DNA from: a candidate division NPL-UPA2 bacterium
GTDB lineage: Bacteria > Bacillota > UBA994
Assembly (NCBI GenBank): GCA_018725205.1
Contig: QLUB01000033.1
Span: 1-15,193, forward strand
DNA length: 15,193 nt
Reading direction: 5' to 3'
Under the pieces are notes generated by a model. It was not told the DNA's origin. It did no database searches and saw nothing but the letters and a program-made list of their open reading frames with translations. Position 1 is the stretch's first letter, and each line of letters opens with the position of its first letter. The translations under genes were made by a program, and so were the position numbers. Positions 1-7,095 of the stretch are shown one piece after another.

Positions 1-27
1 TAACTACGCCGACACTTTAAAGCCATT

Positions 28-68
28 CTCACTTCACATCCCCTCGGTAAGATTTCGATGTGAGTGAG
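28..68. terminator. Inverted repeat, possible terminator of an upstream gene
   Basis: The arm at 28-40 pairs with the arm at 57-68 (12 pairs with one bulged T) around a 16-nt loop. It is followed on the + strand by a loosely T-rich stretch (gtttgtccttt). It could end transcription of a gene to the left of the window, but the loop is large and the T-tract is interrupted, so this is tentative. No reading frame in 1-212 resembles a known gene end, and nothing else is recognisable in 1-112. Confidence 0.35.
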
Positions 69-112
69 CCGTTTGTCCTTTAGTTAGATTTTAGCTGAGT
101 GATTGCGGTTGC

Positions 113-141
113 TTGCGTGGGGCACTGGCTTCTGTTATAAT
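113..141 (+). promoter_or_regulatory. Sigma-A promoter of the rimP-nusA-infB operon
   Basis: A perfect TATAAT -10 box lies at 136-141 and is preceded by TGT, giving a perfect extended -10 (TGnTATAAT). A weak -35 (TTGCGT, 113-118) sits exactly 17 bp upstream. Transcription would start near 148, leaving a leader of about 65 nt before rimP. This is the only strong housekeeping promoter seen in the first 8 kb, consistent with one long transcript. Confidence 0.78.
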
Positions 142-150
142 ATCTGCGGC

Positions 151-180
151 AGAGAGTGGGTCCTTCCCACTCTTTACTTT
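151..180 (+). promoter_or_regulatory. rimP leader hairpin, possible NusA-dependent attenuator
   Basis: The arms AGAGTGGG (153-160) and CCCACTCT (166-173) are perfectly complementary around a 5-nt loop. Two more pairs, one a G-T wobble, extend the stem to 151-175. The downstream arm runs into TTTACTTTAT, a weak interrupted U-tract. It starts only a few nucleotides after the predicted transcription start. In Bacillus subtilis the nusA operon is known to be autoregulated by NusA-stimulated termination in its leader, so a weak terminator here fits that role. The attenuator function is inference; the hairpin is directly visible. Confidence 0.5.
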
Positions 181-212
181 ATCGGGTGTGAAGGTTAAGG
201 AGTGTTTTCAGT

Positions 213-677
213 ATGCAGCAGCTGGTGGAACGGCTATATGACCTATGCAAACCGGTGGTAGAGGGGCTAGGTTTAGAACTTGTGGATGTAGAGTGGATTC
301 CCACCAAGAGCGGGAGGACGCTGCGCGTATACGTATCTCGCACAGGCGAGGGGCGAGTGGGGTTTGATGACTGCCAGCGTGTCACAGAAGCCCTAGGGCC
401 GTATCTTGACCTAATCAGCGAATTAACGGGCTACACATTGGAGGTCGCTTCCCCTGGCCTTGACCGCGTGCTTAAGCGCCAGCCGGAGTACGGCATCTTT
501 AAAGGCCGCCGGGCAAAGGTGGTTTTGCATGAGGCAATTGGCCAGAGTCATGAGCAGTTGGGTGTGCTGAGTGGGACTCTGGGGCCAGAGGTGCTCCTAG
601 AAGTAGACGGGGGAGACGTGCTTTCAATTCCCATAGAGAACATAAAGAAGTGTAAACTTGAGTTTAGGGTAAAGTGA
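213..677 (+). CDS. rimP: Ribosome maturation factor RimP
   Basis: RimP is a cytoplasmic factor that helps mature the 30S subunit. The 154-residue product has the usual family length. It shows the two expected parts: an N-terminal alpha/beta domain with LELVDVEW and the signature EVASPGLDR (about residues 77-85), and a C-terminal SH3-like domain with FKGRRAKV and a late IENIKKCKL strand. The ATG at 213 is preceded by AAGGAG (197-202), with a slightly long 10-nt spacing. It is the first gene of the operon, 16 nt ahead of nusA, the conserved order in Bacillota. Identification is firm. Confidence 0.95.
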   Translation: MQQLVERLYDLCKPVVEGLGLELVDVEWIPTKSGRTLRVYVSRTGEGRVGFDDCQRVTEALGPYLDLISELTGYTLEVASPGLDRVLKRQPEYGIFKGRRAKVVLHEAIGQSHEQLGVLSGTLGPEVLLEVDGGDVLSIPIENIKKCKLEFRVK

Positions 678-693
678 GGAAGAGAGATAAGGG

Positions 694-1743
694 ATGAACG
701 CTGAATTCATCGAAGCTATTGCGCAACTGTCTCGCGAGAGGCAGTTAGACAAAAGCATTTTATTCGACGCGCTTGAAACCGCGCTGCTGTCTGCCTATAA
801 GAAGAATTTCGGTGGAAGCGGCAATGTACGCGTCACTATCGACAGGGAGACCGGCGAAGTCTCGGTGTACTCGTTGCGCCGCATTGTCAGCGAAGTGAAG
901 GATGCTAACTCCGAGATGCATATTGATGATGCTAAGGGCATTAATCCGTCATATCTGCCTGGCGACATCTGCGAAACCAAAGTCACGCCGCGCAATTTCG
1001 GTCGCGTCGCCGCACAGACCGCCAAGCAGATTGTCGTGCAGCGTATTCGCGAAGCAGAGCGCGGCATGATTTATCAGGAGTTCACTAATCGCGAATGCGA
1101 TATCGTCACCGGAGTTATCCAGCGAGCAGACCGTAATGTAATCATTGACTTAGGTAAAGTCGAGGCCCTGCTGCCCCAGTCTGAACAAGTGCCGGGGGAA
1201 AATTATCGTCCGGGACAACGCCTCAAAACCTATGTCCTAGAGGTGCGGAAAACCACCAAGGGGCCGCAAGTAACCGTGTCGCGGAGTCACCCGGGCTTAC
1301 TTAAGCGGTTGCTCGAGCTTGAAGTCCCCGAGATCCACGACGGCTCCGTAGAGCTACGCTCCATTGCGCGCGAGGCAGGCAGCCGCAGCAAGGTTGCCGT
1401 TTTCACTCGCGACGAGAACATTGACCCAGTGGGGGCTTGCGTGGGCCCGAGGGGAATGCGTATTCAGGCGATTGTAAGTGAGCTTGGAAATGAGAAAGTT
1501 GATGTGGTGGAGTTTCGGACTGACCCGCGCGAATACGTAGCGCAGGCCCTGAGTCCGGCCAAGGTAAGTCGTGTAGAAATTGATGAAAAGACGAAGATAG
1601 CAAGCGTTACTGTACCTGACTATCAGCTGTCGTTGGCAATCGGCAAAGAAGGCCAGAACGCGCGTCTTGCCGCCAAACTTACGGGCTGGAAAATCGACAT
1701 TAAGAGCGAGAGCCAAGCCGCAAATCTGCGCTTGGGGATGTGA
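694..1743 (+). CDS. nusA: Transcription termination/antitermination factor NusA
   Basis: NusA binds RNA polymerase and nascent RNA, modulating pausing, intrinsic termination and antitermination. The 349-residue protein has the compact Gram-positive layout: an N-terminal polymerase-binding domain (about 1-125), an S1 domain (about 133-200, with DIVTGVIQRADRNVIIDLG), KH1 with a GPRG loop at residues 251-254, and KH2 with a GKEG loop at 317-320. There is no C-terminal acidic repeat region, as expected outside proteobacteria. The ATG at 694 follows a purine-rich stretch with GAGGA at 676-680. Its stop overlaps the GTG of ylxR. It may regulate its own operon through the leader hairpin at 151-180. 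Confidence 0.96.
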   Translation: MNAEFIEAIAQLSRERQLDKSILFDALETALLSAYKKNFGGSGNVRVTIDRETGEVSVYSLRRIVSEVKDANSEMHIDDAKGINPSYLPGDICETKVTPRNFGRVAAQTAKQIVVQRIREAERGMIYQEFTNRECDIVTGVIQRADRNVIIDLGKVEALLPQSEQVPGENYRPGQRLKTYVLEVRKTTKGPQVTVSRSHPGLLKRLLELEVPEIHDGSVELRSIAREAGSRSKVAVFTRDENIDPVGACVGPRGMRIQAIVSELGNEKVDVVEFRTDPREYVAQALSPAKVSRVEIDEKTKIASVTVPDYQLSLAIGKEGQNARLAAKLTGWKIDIKSESQAANLRLGM

Positions 1744-2015
1744 GCAGCTTGAAACAAAAACATGTGCCTAAGCGTACCTGTGTGGGTTGCCGCTCCGTCA
1801 AGGCCAAGCGCGAGCTAGTGCGCATCGTACGTGACCCGGCAGGCATCGTAGATGTCGATCTGGTGGGTAAAAAATCCGGCCGCGGGGTATACGTGTGTCC
1901 AGGTCTAAGCTGCTTAGAGACCGCTCTTAAGTCCGGCCGGTTAAAAACAGGTCTAGAGACAGATGTCCCGGCAGAAGTCATTGCTAAAATCAAGGAGAGA
2001 CTGCTAAGTGTATGA
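1740..2015 (+). CDS. ylxR: YlxR family RNA-binding protein (RnpM-like)
   Basis: This 91-residue basic protein has the YlxR (DUF448) hallmarks: RTCVGCR near residues 12-18 and GRGVYVCPGLSC near 48-59. B. subtilis YlxR has been reported to bind RNase P RNA and modulate RNase P (named RnpM); older work noted only RNA-binding potential. The GTG start at 1740 overlaps the nusA stop in a GTGA arrangement, implying translational coupling. A TTG nine bases downstream is a less likely alternative start. Position between nusA and ylxQ is the conserved one. Family identity is firm; the RNase P role is carried over from the homologue. Confidence 0.9.
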   Translation: MSSLKQKHVPKRTCVGCRSVKAKRELVRIVRDPAGIVDVDLVGKKSGRGVYVCPGLSCLETALKSGRLKTGLETDVPAEVIAKIKERLLSV

Positions 2016-2346
2016 TCGTTTCTTGCAGATGTTAGGCTTAGCGGAGCGGGCTCATGCGGTCAGAAGCGGCGCTTTGGCCTGTGAGCAAGCGATTAGAAAG
2101 GGGCACGCCAAGCTTATTGTGTTGGCAGAGGATGCCTCGCCGGACGTAAAGCACGCGTTCTTAGCCAGGGCACAGGACAGTGGTATAAAGATCGTCACTG
2201 TACCCTCAAAAGTGGTACTAGGAAACGCAATTGGCAAGAGCCCCCGCGCGGCGCTCGTGGTCACAGACGCAGGTCTGGGGCAAAGGCTGTGGGACATGAG
2301 CCAAGAAACTGGAGGTGGGATAAGTGTCGAAGATCAGAGTTTTTGA
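2008..2346 (+). CDS. ylxQ: YlxQ, L7Ae-family K-turn RNA-binding protein
   Basis: The 112-residue product matches the ribosomal L7Ae/L30e/S12e/Gadd45 fold family: FLQMLGLAERAHAVRSG at the N-terminus, AKLIVLAEDASPDVKH in the middle, and GNAIGKSPRAALVVTDAGL toward the end. YlxQ proteins bind kink-turn RNA, but their cellular target is not settled. The GTG at 2008 lies 8 nt inside ylxR and follows AAGGAG (1992-1997). The last residues form a Gly/Glu/Asp-rich tail that overlaps infB by 23 nt and contains the infB ribosome-binding site, so the tail sequence may be constrained by that site. Confidence 0.88.
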   Translation: MYDRFLQMLGLAERAHAVRSGALACEQAIRKGHAKLIVLAEDASPDVKHAFLARAQDSGIKIVTVPSKVVLGNAIGKSPRAALVVTDAGLGQRLWDMSQETGGGISVEDQSF

Positions 2347-4594
2347 GTTAGCCGAGGAACTACAGATGCCTGCAGAGAAGCTAGTTGAGGCCCTGCGGGA
2401 TCTTAACCTTAACATTTCTAATCCCATGAGTATGATTGATACTCAGGTGGCCGGTATTATTCGCGAGGTTATCACCAAGCAGAGGAAGAAACGCCCACAG
2501 GCCACGAAAAAGGCGGTGACACCAGCACCTTCGGCGACGGCTCCAAGCGAACCCGCGCGGCTCGTCGCGGTTGACCCTGTCAAGACCGATGCGAAACCTG
2601 CAATTGCCGCGAAGCCGCCGACCCCCGCGCCTCGCAACACCCAGCGTCCCGTTGTAGCGCAAAAGCAGGCTGCAACCCCTACCTCCCAAAAGCCTGCGAC
2701 CGACAGTAGAAGTCCCTCTAAGGGACCGATAGACCGCACAAAGGACAAGCGCTTTCAGGAGCCTGCATCTGCTATTGTCGATCGCAAGTTGGGCCCTGCA
2801 GCACGGCGCAATCGCGCGATCCCTGAGGCAGCGCAGACGCAAAGCGGTGCGCTCACGTTAAAAATCGAGGGGCCGATGACGGTAGGGGTATTCTCTAAAC
2901 TCGCCGGCAGAACCGTCAGCGAGATCCTCAAGCGTCTCCTCGAAGTTGGTATGATGGCAAATATCAATCAGCAGCTAGACCTAGACACATTGCAAATTGT
3001 CGCTGAGCTACTGAATCTAAAGCTTGAGATTGCTGCGCCCGCACAGAGTGCTGAGGAACTAGAGGAAGTTGATGCGCCTGAGAGCCTGCAACTGCGTTAC
3101 CCCGTAGTCACAGTTATGGGGCACGTTGACCATGGCAAGACCTCCTTGCTTGACGCCATTCGCCGTACGAATGTCACTGCCAGAGAGGCGGGGGGAATTA
3201 CGCAGCACATCGGGGCTTATCAGGTAGATGTGGGTGACAGCAAGGTAGTATTCCTTGATACTCCGGGGCATGAGGCCTTCACGCAGATGCGCGCGCGCGG
3301 GGCTAAGGTTACAGATGTAGCCATTCTTGTGGTAGCAGCGGATGACGGGGTGATGCCGCAGACGGTCGAGGCACTTAATCATGCTAAAGCTGCACAAGTG
3401 CCAATAATAGTTGCCGTCAACAAAATTGACAAACCCGGAGCAAACGTGGAGAAGATCAAGCAGCAGTTGACCGAGTACGGCATTGTCTCCGAGGAGTGGG
3501 GCGGGGAGAATATTTTCGTTCTGGTGTCAGCCTTGCAGCGCCTAGGGATTGAGAACCTACTAGCTGCGGTCCTGACCGTGGCAGAAGTGCTTGAGCTGCG
3601 GGCTAACCCAAATCGCTCTGCGCGCGGCGTGGTCATTGAGGCGCATGTTGACAAGGGCAAAGGCCCTGTGGCAACAGTACTTGTGCAACGGGGTACACTG
3701 AATATTGGTGACTCAGTAGTCGCTGGCGCGTCCTATGGGAAAGTAAGGGCTATGGTAAGCGACAAAGGCAAGCGAATAAAGAAGGCTGGCCCTTCCACCC
3801 CGCTGGAGGTACATGGTCTATCGATGGCACCACAGGCGAGCGACGAGTTTAAAGTAGTTAAGGATGAGCGTACGGCGCGGAGTAAAGCGATTGCCAACGC
3901 CGAGGCCAAGAAGATGGCCGAACAGCGTCCGGTGCAACGCGCGAACCTTGATGATTTCTTTAAGCGCGTGCAGGCCGGTCAGAATAAGGAGCTTAAGCTC
4001 ATCATTAAAGGCGACGTACAGGGCTCCGTCGAGGCGCTTAGACCGGCAGTAGAGAAACTCAGCAACAAGGAAGTTGAAATTAAGGTTATCCACACTGGTG
4101 TCGGCCCCGTAAACGAGAGCGACGTGATCCTCGCTAAGGCCTCAGACGCTATCGTTATTGGGTTCAATGTCCGCCCAGACACTAACGCGCGCCGTGTTGC
4201 GGAGCAGGAACAAGTTGACATGCGATTCTACCGCATCATTTATGAAATCATTGACGATCTCACGGCGGCGCTTAAGGGAATGCTAGCTCCCGTGTTTAGG
4301 GAAGTAGTTGTGGGACAAGCGCAAGTTCGCGCCGTGTTCAAGGTTTCGGATGTCGGCACAATTGCCGGGTGCATGGTCACAGAAGGCAAAATTACTCGTC
4401 AATCGAGCGTTCGTTTACTGCGCGGCGGCGTGATAATTTTCGAGGGCAAAGTCAGTTCGCTCAAGCGGTTCAAGGATGATGCACGTGAAGTCGCGGCAGG
4501 CTATGAGTGCGGCATTGGCATCGAGAACTATGCGGATCTCAAAGAGGAAGATGTGATTGAGGCCTTCGCCAAAGAACAAGTAGAAGCAAAATGA
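2324..4594 (+). CDS. infB: Translation initiation factor IF-2
   Basis: IF-2 is the GTPase that brings initiator fMet-tRNA to the 30S subunit and promotes subunit joining. The 756-residue protein starts with an IF2 N-terminal module (KIRVFELAEELQM), then a low-complexity Ala/Pro/Lys/Thr linker (about 55-170) and a second IF2N module (about 180-245). The G domain has GHVDHGKT (about 266-273), DTPGHEAF (about 312-319), NKID (about 366-369) and SAL. The C-terminal domains end in YECGIGIENYADLKEEDVIEAF. The GTG at 2324 is supported by GGAGGTG (2311-2317) with 6-nt spacing inside ylxQ. All G motifs are intact. The stop overlaps ylxP as ATGA. Confidence 0.97.
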   Translation: MSKIRVFELAEELQMPAEKLVEALRDLNLNISNPMSMIDTQVAGIIREVITKQRKKRPQATKKAVTPAPSATAPSEPARLVAVDPVKTDAKPAIAAKPPTPAPRNTQRPVVAQKQAATPTSQKPATDSRSPSKGPIDRTKDKRFQEPASAIVDRKLGPAARRNRAIPEAAQTQSGALTLKIEGPMTVGVFSKLAGRTVSEILKRLLEVGMMANINQQLDLDTLQIVAELLNLKLEIAAPAQSAEELEEVDAPESLQLRYPVVTVMGHVDHGKTSLLDAIRRTNVTAREAGGITQHIGAYQVDVGDSKVVFLDTPGHEAFTQMRARGAKVTDVAILVVAADDGVMPQTVEALNHAKAAQVPIIVAVNKIDKPGANVEKIKQQLTEYGIVSEEWGGENIFVLVSALQRLGIENLLAAVLTVAEVLELRANPNRSARGVVIEAHVDKGKGPVATVLVQRGTLNIGDSVVAGASYGKVRAMVSDKGKRIKKAGPSTPLEVHGLSMAPQASDEFKVVKDERTARSKAIANAEAKKMAEQRPVQRANLDDFFKRVQAGQNKELKLIIKGDVQGSVEALRPAVEKLSNKEVEIKVIHTGVGPVNESDVILAKASDAIVIGFNVRPDTNARRVAEQEQVDMRFYRIIYEIIDDLTAALKGMLAPVFREVVVGQAQVRAVFKVSDVGTIAGCMVTEGKITRQSSVRLLRGGVIIFEGKVSSLKRFKDDAREVAAGYECGIGIENYADLKEEDVIEAFAKEQVEAK

Positions 4595-4881
4595 GTTACC
4601 GTTGCGGAGTGATCTTGCTTGAGCTGTTCTTTCCCGAGGTCCACTCGCTCAAGGAAAAGCGCTCGATTGTGCGGAGCTTAGTCGCTAAGATCAGGCAAAG
4701 GTTTAATGCGTCAGTCGCGGAAGTAGGGCATCAAGAGCTGTGGCAGCGCGCCGCGATTGCTGTGGCGGTAGTGTCGGGTAGTGCAGAGGAAGCTGACAAA
4801 AGTCTTACAGCCATTCTAGGGTTGGTGGAAGCAAATTTAACATCCGGACATGTAGTCAGCGCAGAACGCGCAATGCTGTAG
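4591..4881 (+). CDS. ylxP: YlxP family protein (DUF503)
   Basis: This 96-residue protein fits the DUF503/YlxP family. It has an N-terminal strand (CGVILLELFFPE), the conserved HSLKEKRSIVRSLVAKIRQRFN at about residues 18-39, and the VAEVGHQELWQRA segment at about 42-54. The fold is a small ferredoxin-like alpha/beta domain. Its molecular role is unknown; constant linkage between infB and rbfA suggests a part in ribosome biogenesis or translation. The ATG overlaps the infB stop (ATGA), and no good ribosome-binding site precedes it, so translation is probably coupled to infB. Confidence 0.9.
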   Translation: MSYRCGVILLELFFPEVHSLKEKRSIVRSLVAKIRQRFNASVAEVGHQELWQRAAIAVAVVSGSAEEADKSLTAILGLVEANLTSGHVVSAERAML

Positions 4882-4903
4882 TCAGTCGTAAGGAGGAATT
4901 GGT

Positions 4904-5251
4904 GTGTCTCAGTATCGCCGGGAGCGTATTAAGATGATGCTCAAGGAAGCGATAAGCGATATTATGCGGCAGATGAAAGACCCAAGAATCGGGTTTGCAT
5001 CGATCACCAGCGTGGAATTATCTGGTGACTTGAGACATCTCAAGGTGTTTGTATCCGTCTTAGGGACGGAGGAGGAGAGAGCTGAGACCCACAAGACGCT
5101 TGAAAGCGCGAGTGGTTACTTTCGCTCGGAGGTCGGTAGCCGCGTAGAGCTGAGGTTTACGCCGGAAATCATCTTCAGGCTAGACGACTCACTGGAGCAT
5201 GGAGCCCACATCAACAAGCTACTCAAGGATATTGAACGTGGCGTCAAGTAG
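4904..5251 (+). CDS. rbfA: 30S ribosome-binding factor RbfA
   Basis: RbfA is a small KH-fold protein that binds the 30S subunit during late 16S rRNA maturation. The 115-residue product has the family length. It shows ERIKMMLKEAISDIMRQMKDPRIG at the N-terminus, SGDLRHLKVFVSVLG in the middle, and the C-terminal signature TPEIIFRLDDSLEHGAHINKLL. The GTG at 4904 is preceded by AAGGAGG (4890-4896) with 7-nt spacing, a strong site that allows independent initiation after the 22-nt gap from ylxP. The 3' end overlaps nrnA by 14 nt. Confidence 0.95.
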   Translation: MSQYRRERIKMMLKEAISDIMRQMKDPRIGFASITSVELSGDLRHLKVFVSVLGTEEERAETHKTLESASGYFRSEVGSRVELRFTPEIIFRLDDSLEHGAHINKLLKDIERGVK

Positions 5252-6221
5252 TCCTCTGCCGGACACAATTATTGCTCGTCTGAGTGCTGCGCAAGGAGTT
5301 CTGCTGGTAGGACACGTAGCCACTGACGGCGATTCGCTAGGCTCGTGTTTGGGCCTATGGCATTTACTTAGAGGACAAGGAATCCCTGCCTATGTAGTCG
5401 CAGCAGAGAAGATCCCCGCGCGCTTGGGCTTTCTCCCGGGGGTTCACTCCGTTATCACCGAGACGACCGACTACCCACTTTACTGGGACGTAGTCGTGGT
5501 GATGGACTGCGGAGATTTGCGACGCACTGGTCTGTCGGAAATTCTCTTGCGCTGTGCCGTGGAGGTTATCAATATCGATCACCACCAATCGAATCAAGGC
5601 ATGCTCGGCACTGCGTGGGTAGACCCTCGCTTTGCCGCTGTTGGGCAGCAAGTCCTTGCTTTGGCGGAACAGGCAGGCTGGGAGGTAACTCCTGCGGTCG
5701 CCACTTGTTTGTATACGGCACTGGCGACTGATTCGGGTTTCTTTCGCCACGGCAACACGTCTGGGACGGTACTGCGCGATGCTGCGAAGTTGCTTGAAGC
5801 CGGTGCTGACATGCGCTTAATCGTTGAAAACTGCCTGGAGCGTAAGACGCTCTCCGAGCTCTGTCTCCTCCGTGAAGCGCTGTCCTCGCTGACGCAGGAG
5901 TGCGACGGCAAAGTGACGGTGCTCGAGATACCTTTTGCCGTTTTCGCTCGCTGCGGTGTAGAGGAAGCAGAGATGGAAGGGATGATCGAGTACGCACGCG
6001 CCGTGCCGGGAACCCAGATCGCGGTGCTCTTGCGTGCGGTGCAGACCGACATCACCAAAGTCAGTCTACGCTCGCGCGGTAGTAACGATGTATCAGTCGT
6101 CGCTATGAGTTTTGGCGGGGGCGGACATCTGAACGCGGCAGGCTGCACGTTGCACCTGCCCCTGTCCGACGTTCGTGCTGCCGTGCTCGCTGCTGTTAAG
6201 CAGGTGCTCGCCTGTGATTGA
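5238..6221 (+). CDS. nrnA: DHH/DHHA1 phosphoesterase NrnA (nanoRNase / pAp phosphatase)
   Basis: NrnA-type enzymes degrade oligoribonucleotides of a few bases and dephosphorylate pAp. The DHH domain motifs are complete: HVATDGD (residues 26-32), Asp90 in MDCGD, DHH (114-116) and Asp165 in DSGFF. The C-terminal DHHA1 domain has GGGGH (293-297) in SFGGGGHLNAAGC. I chose GTG 5238 over the in-frame ATG at 5199, which lies deep inside rbfA. AAGGAT (5225-5230) is 7 nt before the GTG, and the resulting 327 residues match the family length. It overlaps rbfA by 14 nt and truB by 8 nt. B. subtilis has nrnA elsewhere, but this position is familiar from other Bacillota. An RNA-turnover enzyme fits beside pnp and nusA. 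Confidence 0.9.
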   Translation: MASSSPLPDTIIARLSAAQGVLLVGHVATDGDSLGSCLGLWHLLRGQGIPAYVVAAEKIPARLGFLPGVHSVITETTDYPLYWDVVVVMDCGDLRRTGLSEILLRCAVEVINIDHHQSNQGMLGTAWVDPRFAAVGQQVLALAEQAGWEVTPAVATCLYTALATDSGFFRHGNTSGTVLRDAAKLLEAGADMRLIVENCLERKTLSELCLLREALSSLTQECDGKVTVLEIPFAVFARCGVEEAEMEGMIEYARAVPGTQIAVLLRAVQTDITKVSLRSRGSNDVSVVAMSFGGGGHLNAAGCTLHLPLSDVRAAVLAAVKQVLACD

Positions 6222-7095
6222 AGGATTTGTTAACCTATGTAAAGAGTCCGGAATGACCTCGCACCGAGCAGTTGCGGAAGTGCGTCGCATGCTTGGACTG
6301 CAGCGAATTGGTCACATGGGTACGCTGGACCCTGCGGCCGAGGGAGTGTTGCCGCTGGCTCTCGGGAGAGCAACGCGGCTCATCTCCTTTGTGGAAGGCG
6401 ACACGAAGGAGTACGAGGCAGAGCTTGTGCTCGGTCTTGCTACAAACACGTGGGACACTACAGGGGAAATTGTGGCTACGGCCGATGCCAGTCATCTCAC
6501 CGGAGGAGTCGTTGCCGAAACACTGCCCCATTTTCTAGGTCAGATAACGCAGGAACCCCCTATGTTCTCCGCTATTAAGGTAAAGGGGCAAAAACTTGTC
6601 GATTTAGCACGGCAAGGCGTGGAGATTGTACGCGAGCGCCGTGCGGTCGTTATCCACCGCCTAAAGATGACGGGGTGGCGTGAGGACGGAACAAGGCGCT
6701 GCGCCACACTGTTGATATCTTGCTCTAAGGGGACTTATGTGCGCTCCTTGTGCAGAGATATCGGAGCTAGGTTAGGGATTGCTGCCTGCATGGGCAAACT
6801 CATGCGCACAGCGAGCGGTCCTTTTGAGCTTGCGGAAAGTGTGACCCTTGAGGAGTTCAGGAGTTGTCCCGAGCGACACATAGAGACAATAGAGGCCTTC
6901 CTGCTACCCTTCCCTAGGGTCATGCTTGATGCTACGGATGGCGCAAGATTTGTGTGTGGACAGCGCATTAGCATGGCGGATCTACCAGAAGGGGAGTTTG
7001 CGGTATTCTCGGACTCTCGCTGCGTAGGAATCGGGCTCAACAAGCACAACATACTTATACCGACCCGGGTTTTGTCCAGAGAGGAGAACCCATAG
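6214..7095 (+). CDS. truB: tRNA pseudouridine(55) synthase TruB
   Basis: TruB makes pseudouridine at position 55 in the T-arm of tRNAs. The protein opens with IEGFVNLCKESGMTSH and has the catalytic motif HMGTLDPAAEGVLPLALG, with the nucleophilic Asp at residue 39. KGTYVRSLCRDIG, about residues 171-183, is the other conserved block. A C-terminal PUA-like region follows (about 235-290). I chose GTG 6214 (293 residues), not the in-frame upstream ATG at 6175, because family members begin a few residues before the GFINVYKP-like block. The start overlaps nrnA by 8 nt. AGGTG at 6202-6206 may act as a weak ribosome-binding site. Confidence 0.95.
   Translation: MIEGFVNLCKESGMTSHRAVAEVRRMLGLQRIGHMGTLDPAAEGVLPLALGRATRLISFVEGDTKEYEAELVLGLATNTWDTTGEIVATADASHLTGGVVAETLPHFLGQITQEPPMFSAIKVKGQKLVDLARQGVEIVRERRAVVIHRLKMTGWREDGTRRCATLLISCSKGTYVRSLCRDIGARLGIAACMGKLMRTASGPFELAESVTLEEFRSCPERHIETIEAFLLPFPRVMLDATDGARFVCGQRISMADLPEGEFAVFSDSRCVGIGLNKHNILIPTRVLSREENP

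Noticed and set aside
2381..2842. Minus-strand frames of 153 and 101 codons opposite the infB linker
   Set aside because: They reflect the Ala/Pro/Lys-rich coding of the IF-2 linker read backwards; no ribosome-binding site or family resemblance.
5199..5237. Upstream ATG start for nrnA
   Set aside because: The added residues are translated from rbfA sequence and do not resemble the family; GTG 5238 has a better ribosome-binding site.
5569..6148. Long minus-strand open frames opposite nrnA (up to 184 codons)
   Set aside because: Low-complexity Ser/Arg/Pro-rich translations with no family resemblance, fully opposite a conserved gene; they are shadows of its codon bias.
6175..6213. Upstream ATG start for truB
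   Set aside because: The 13 extra residues lie within nrnA and precede the normal family start; GTG 6214 fits the conserved N-terminus.
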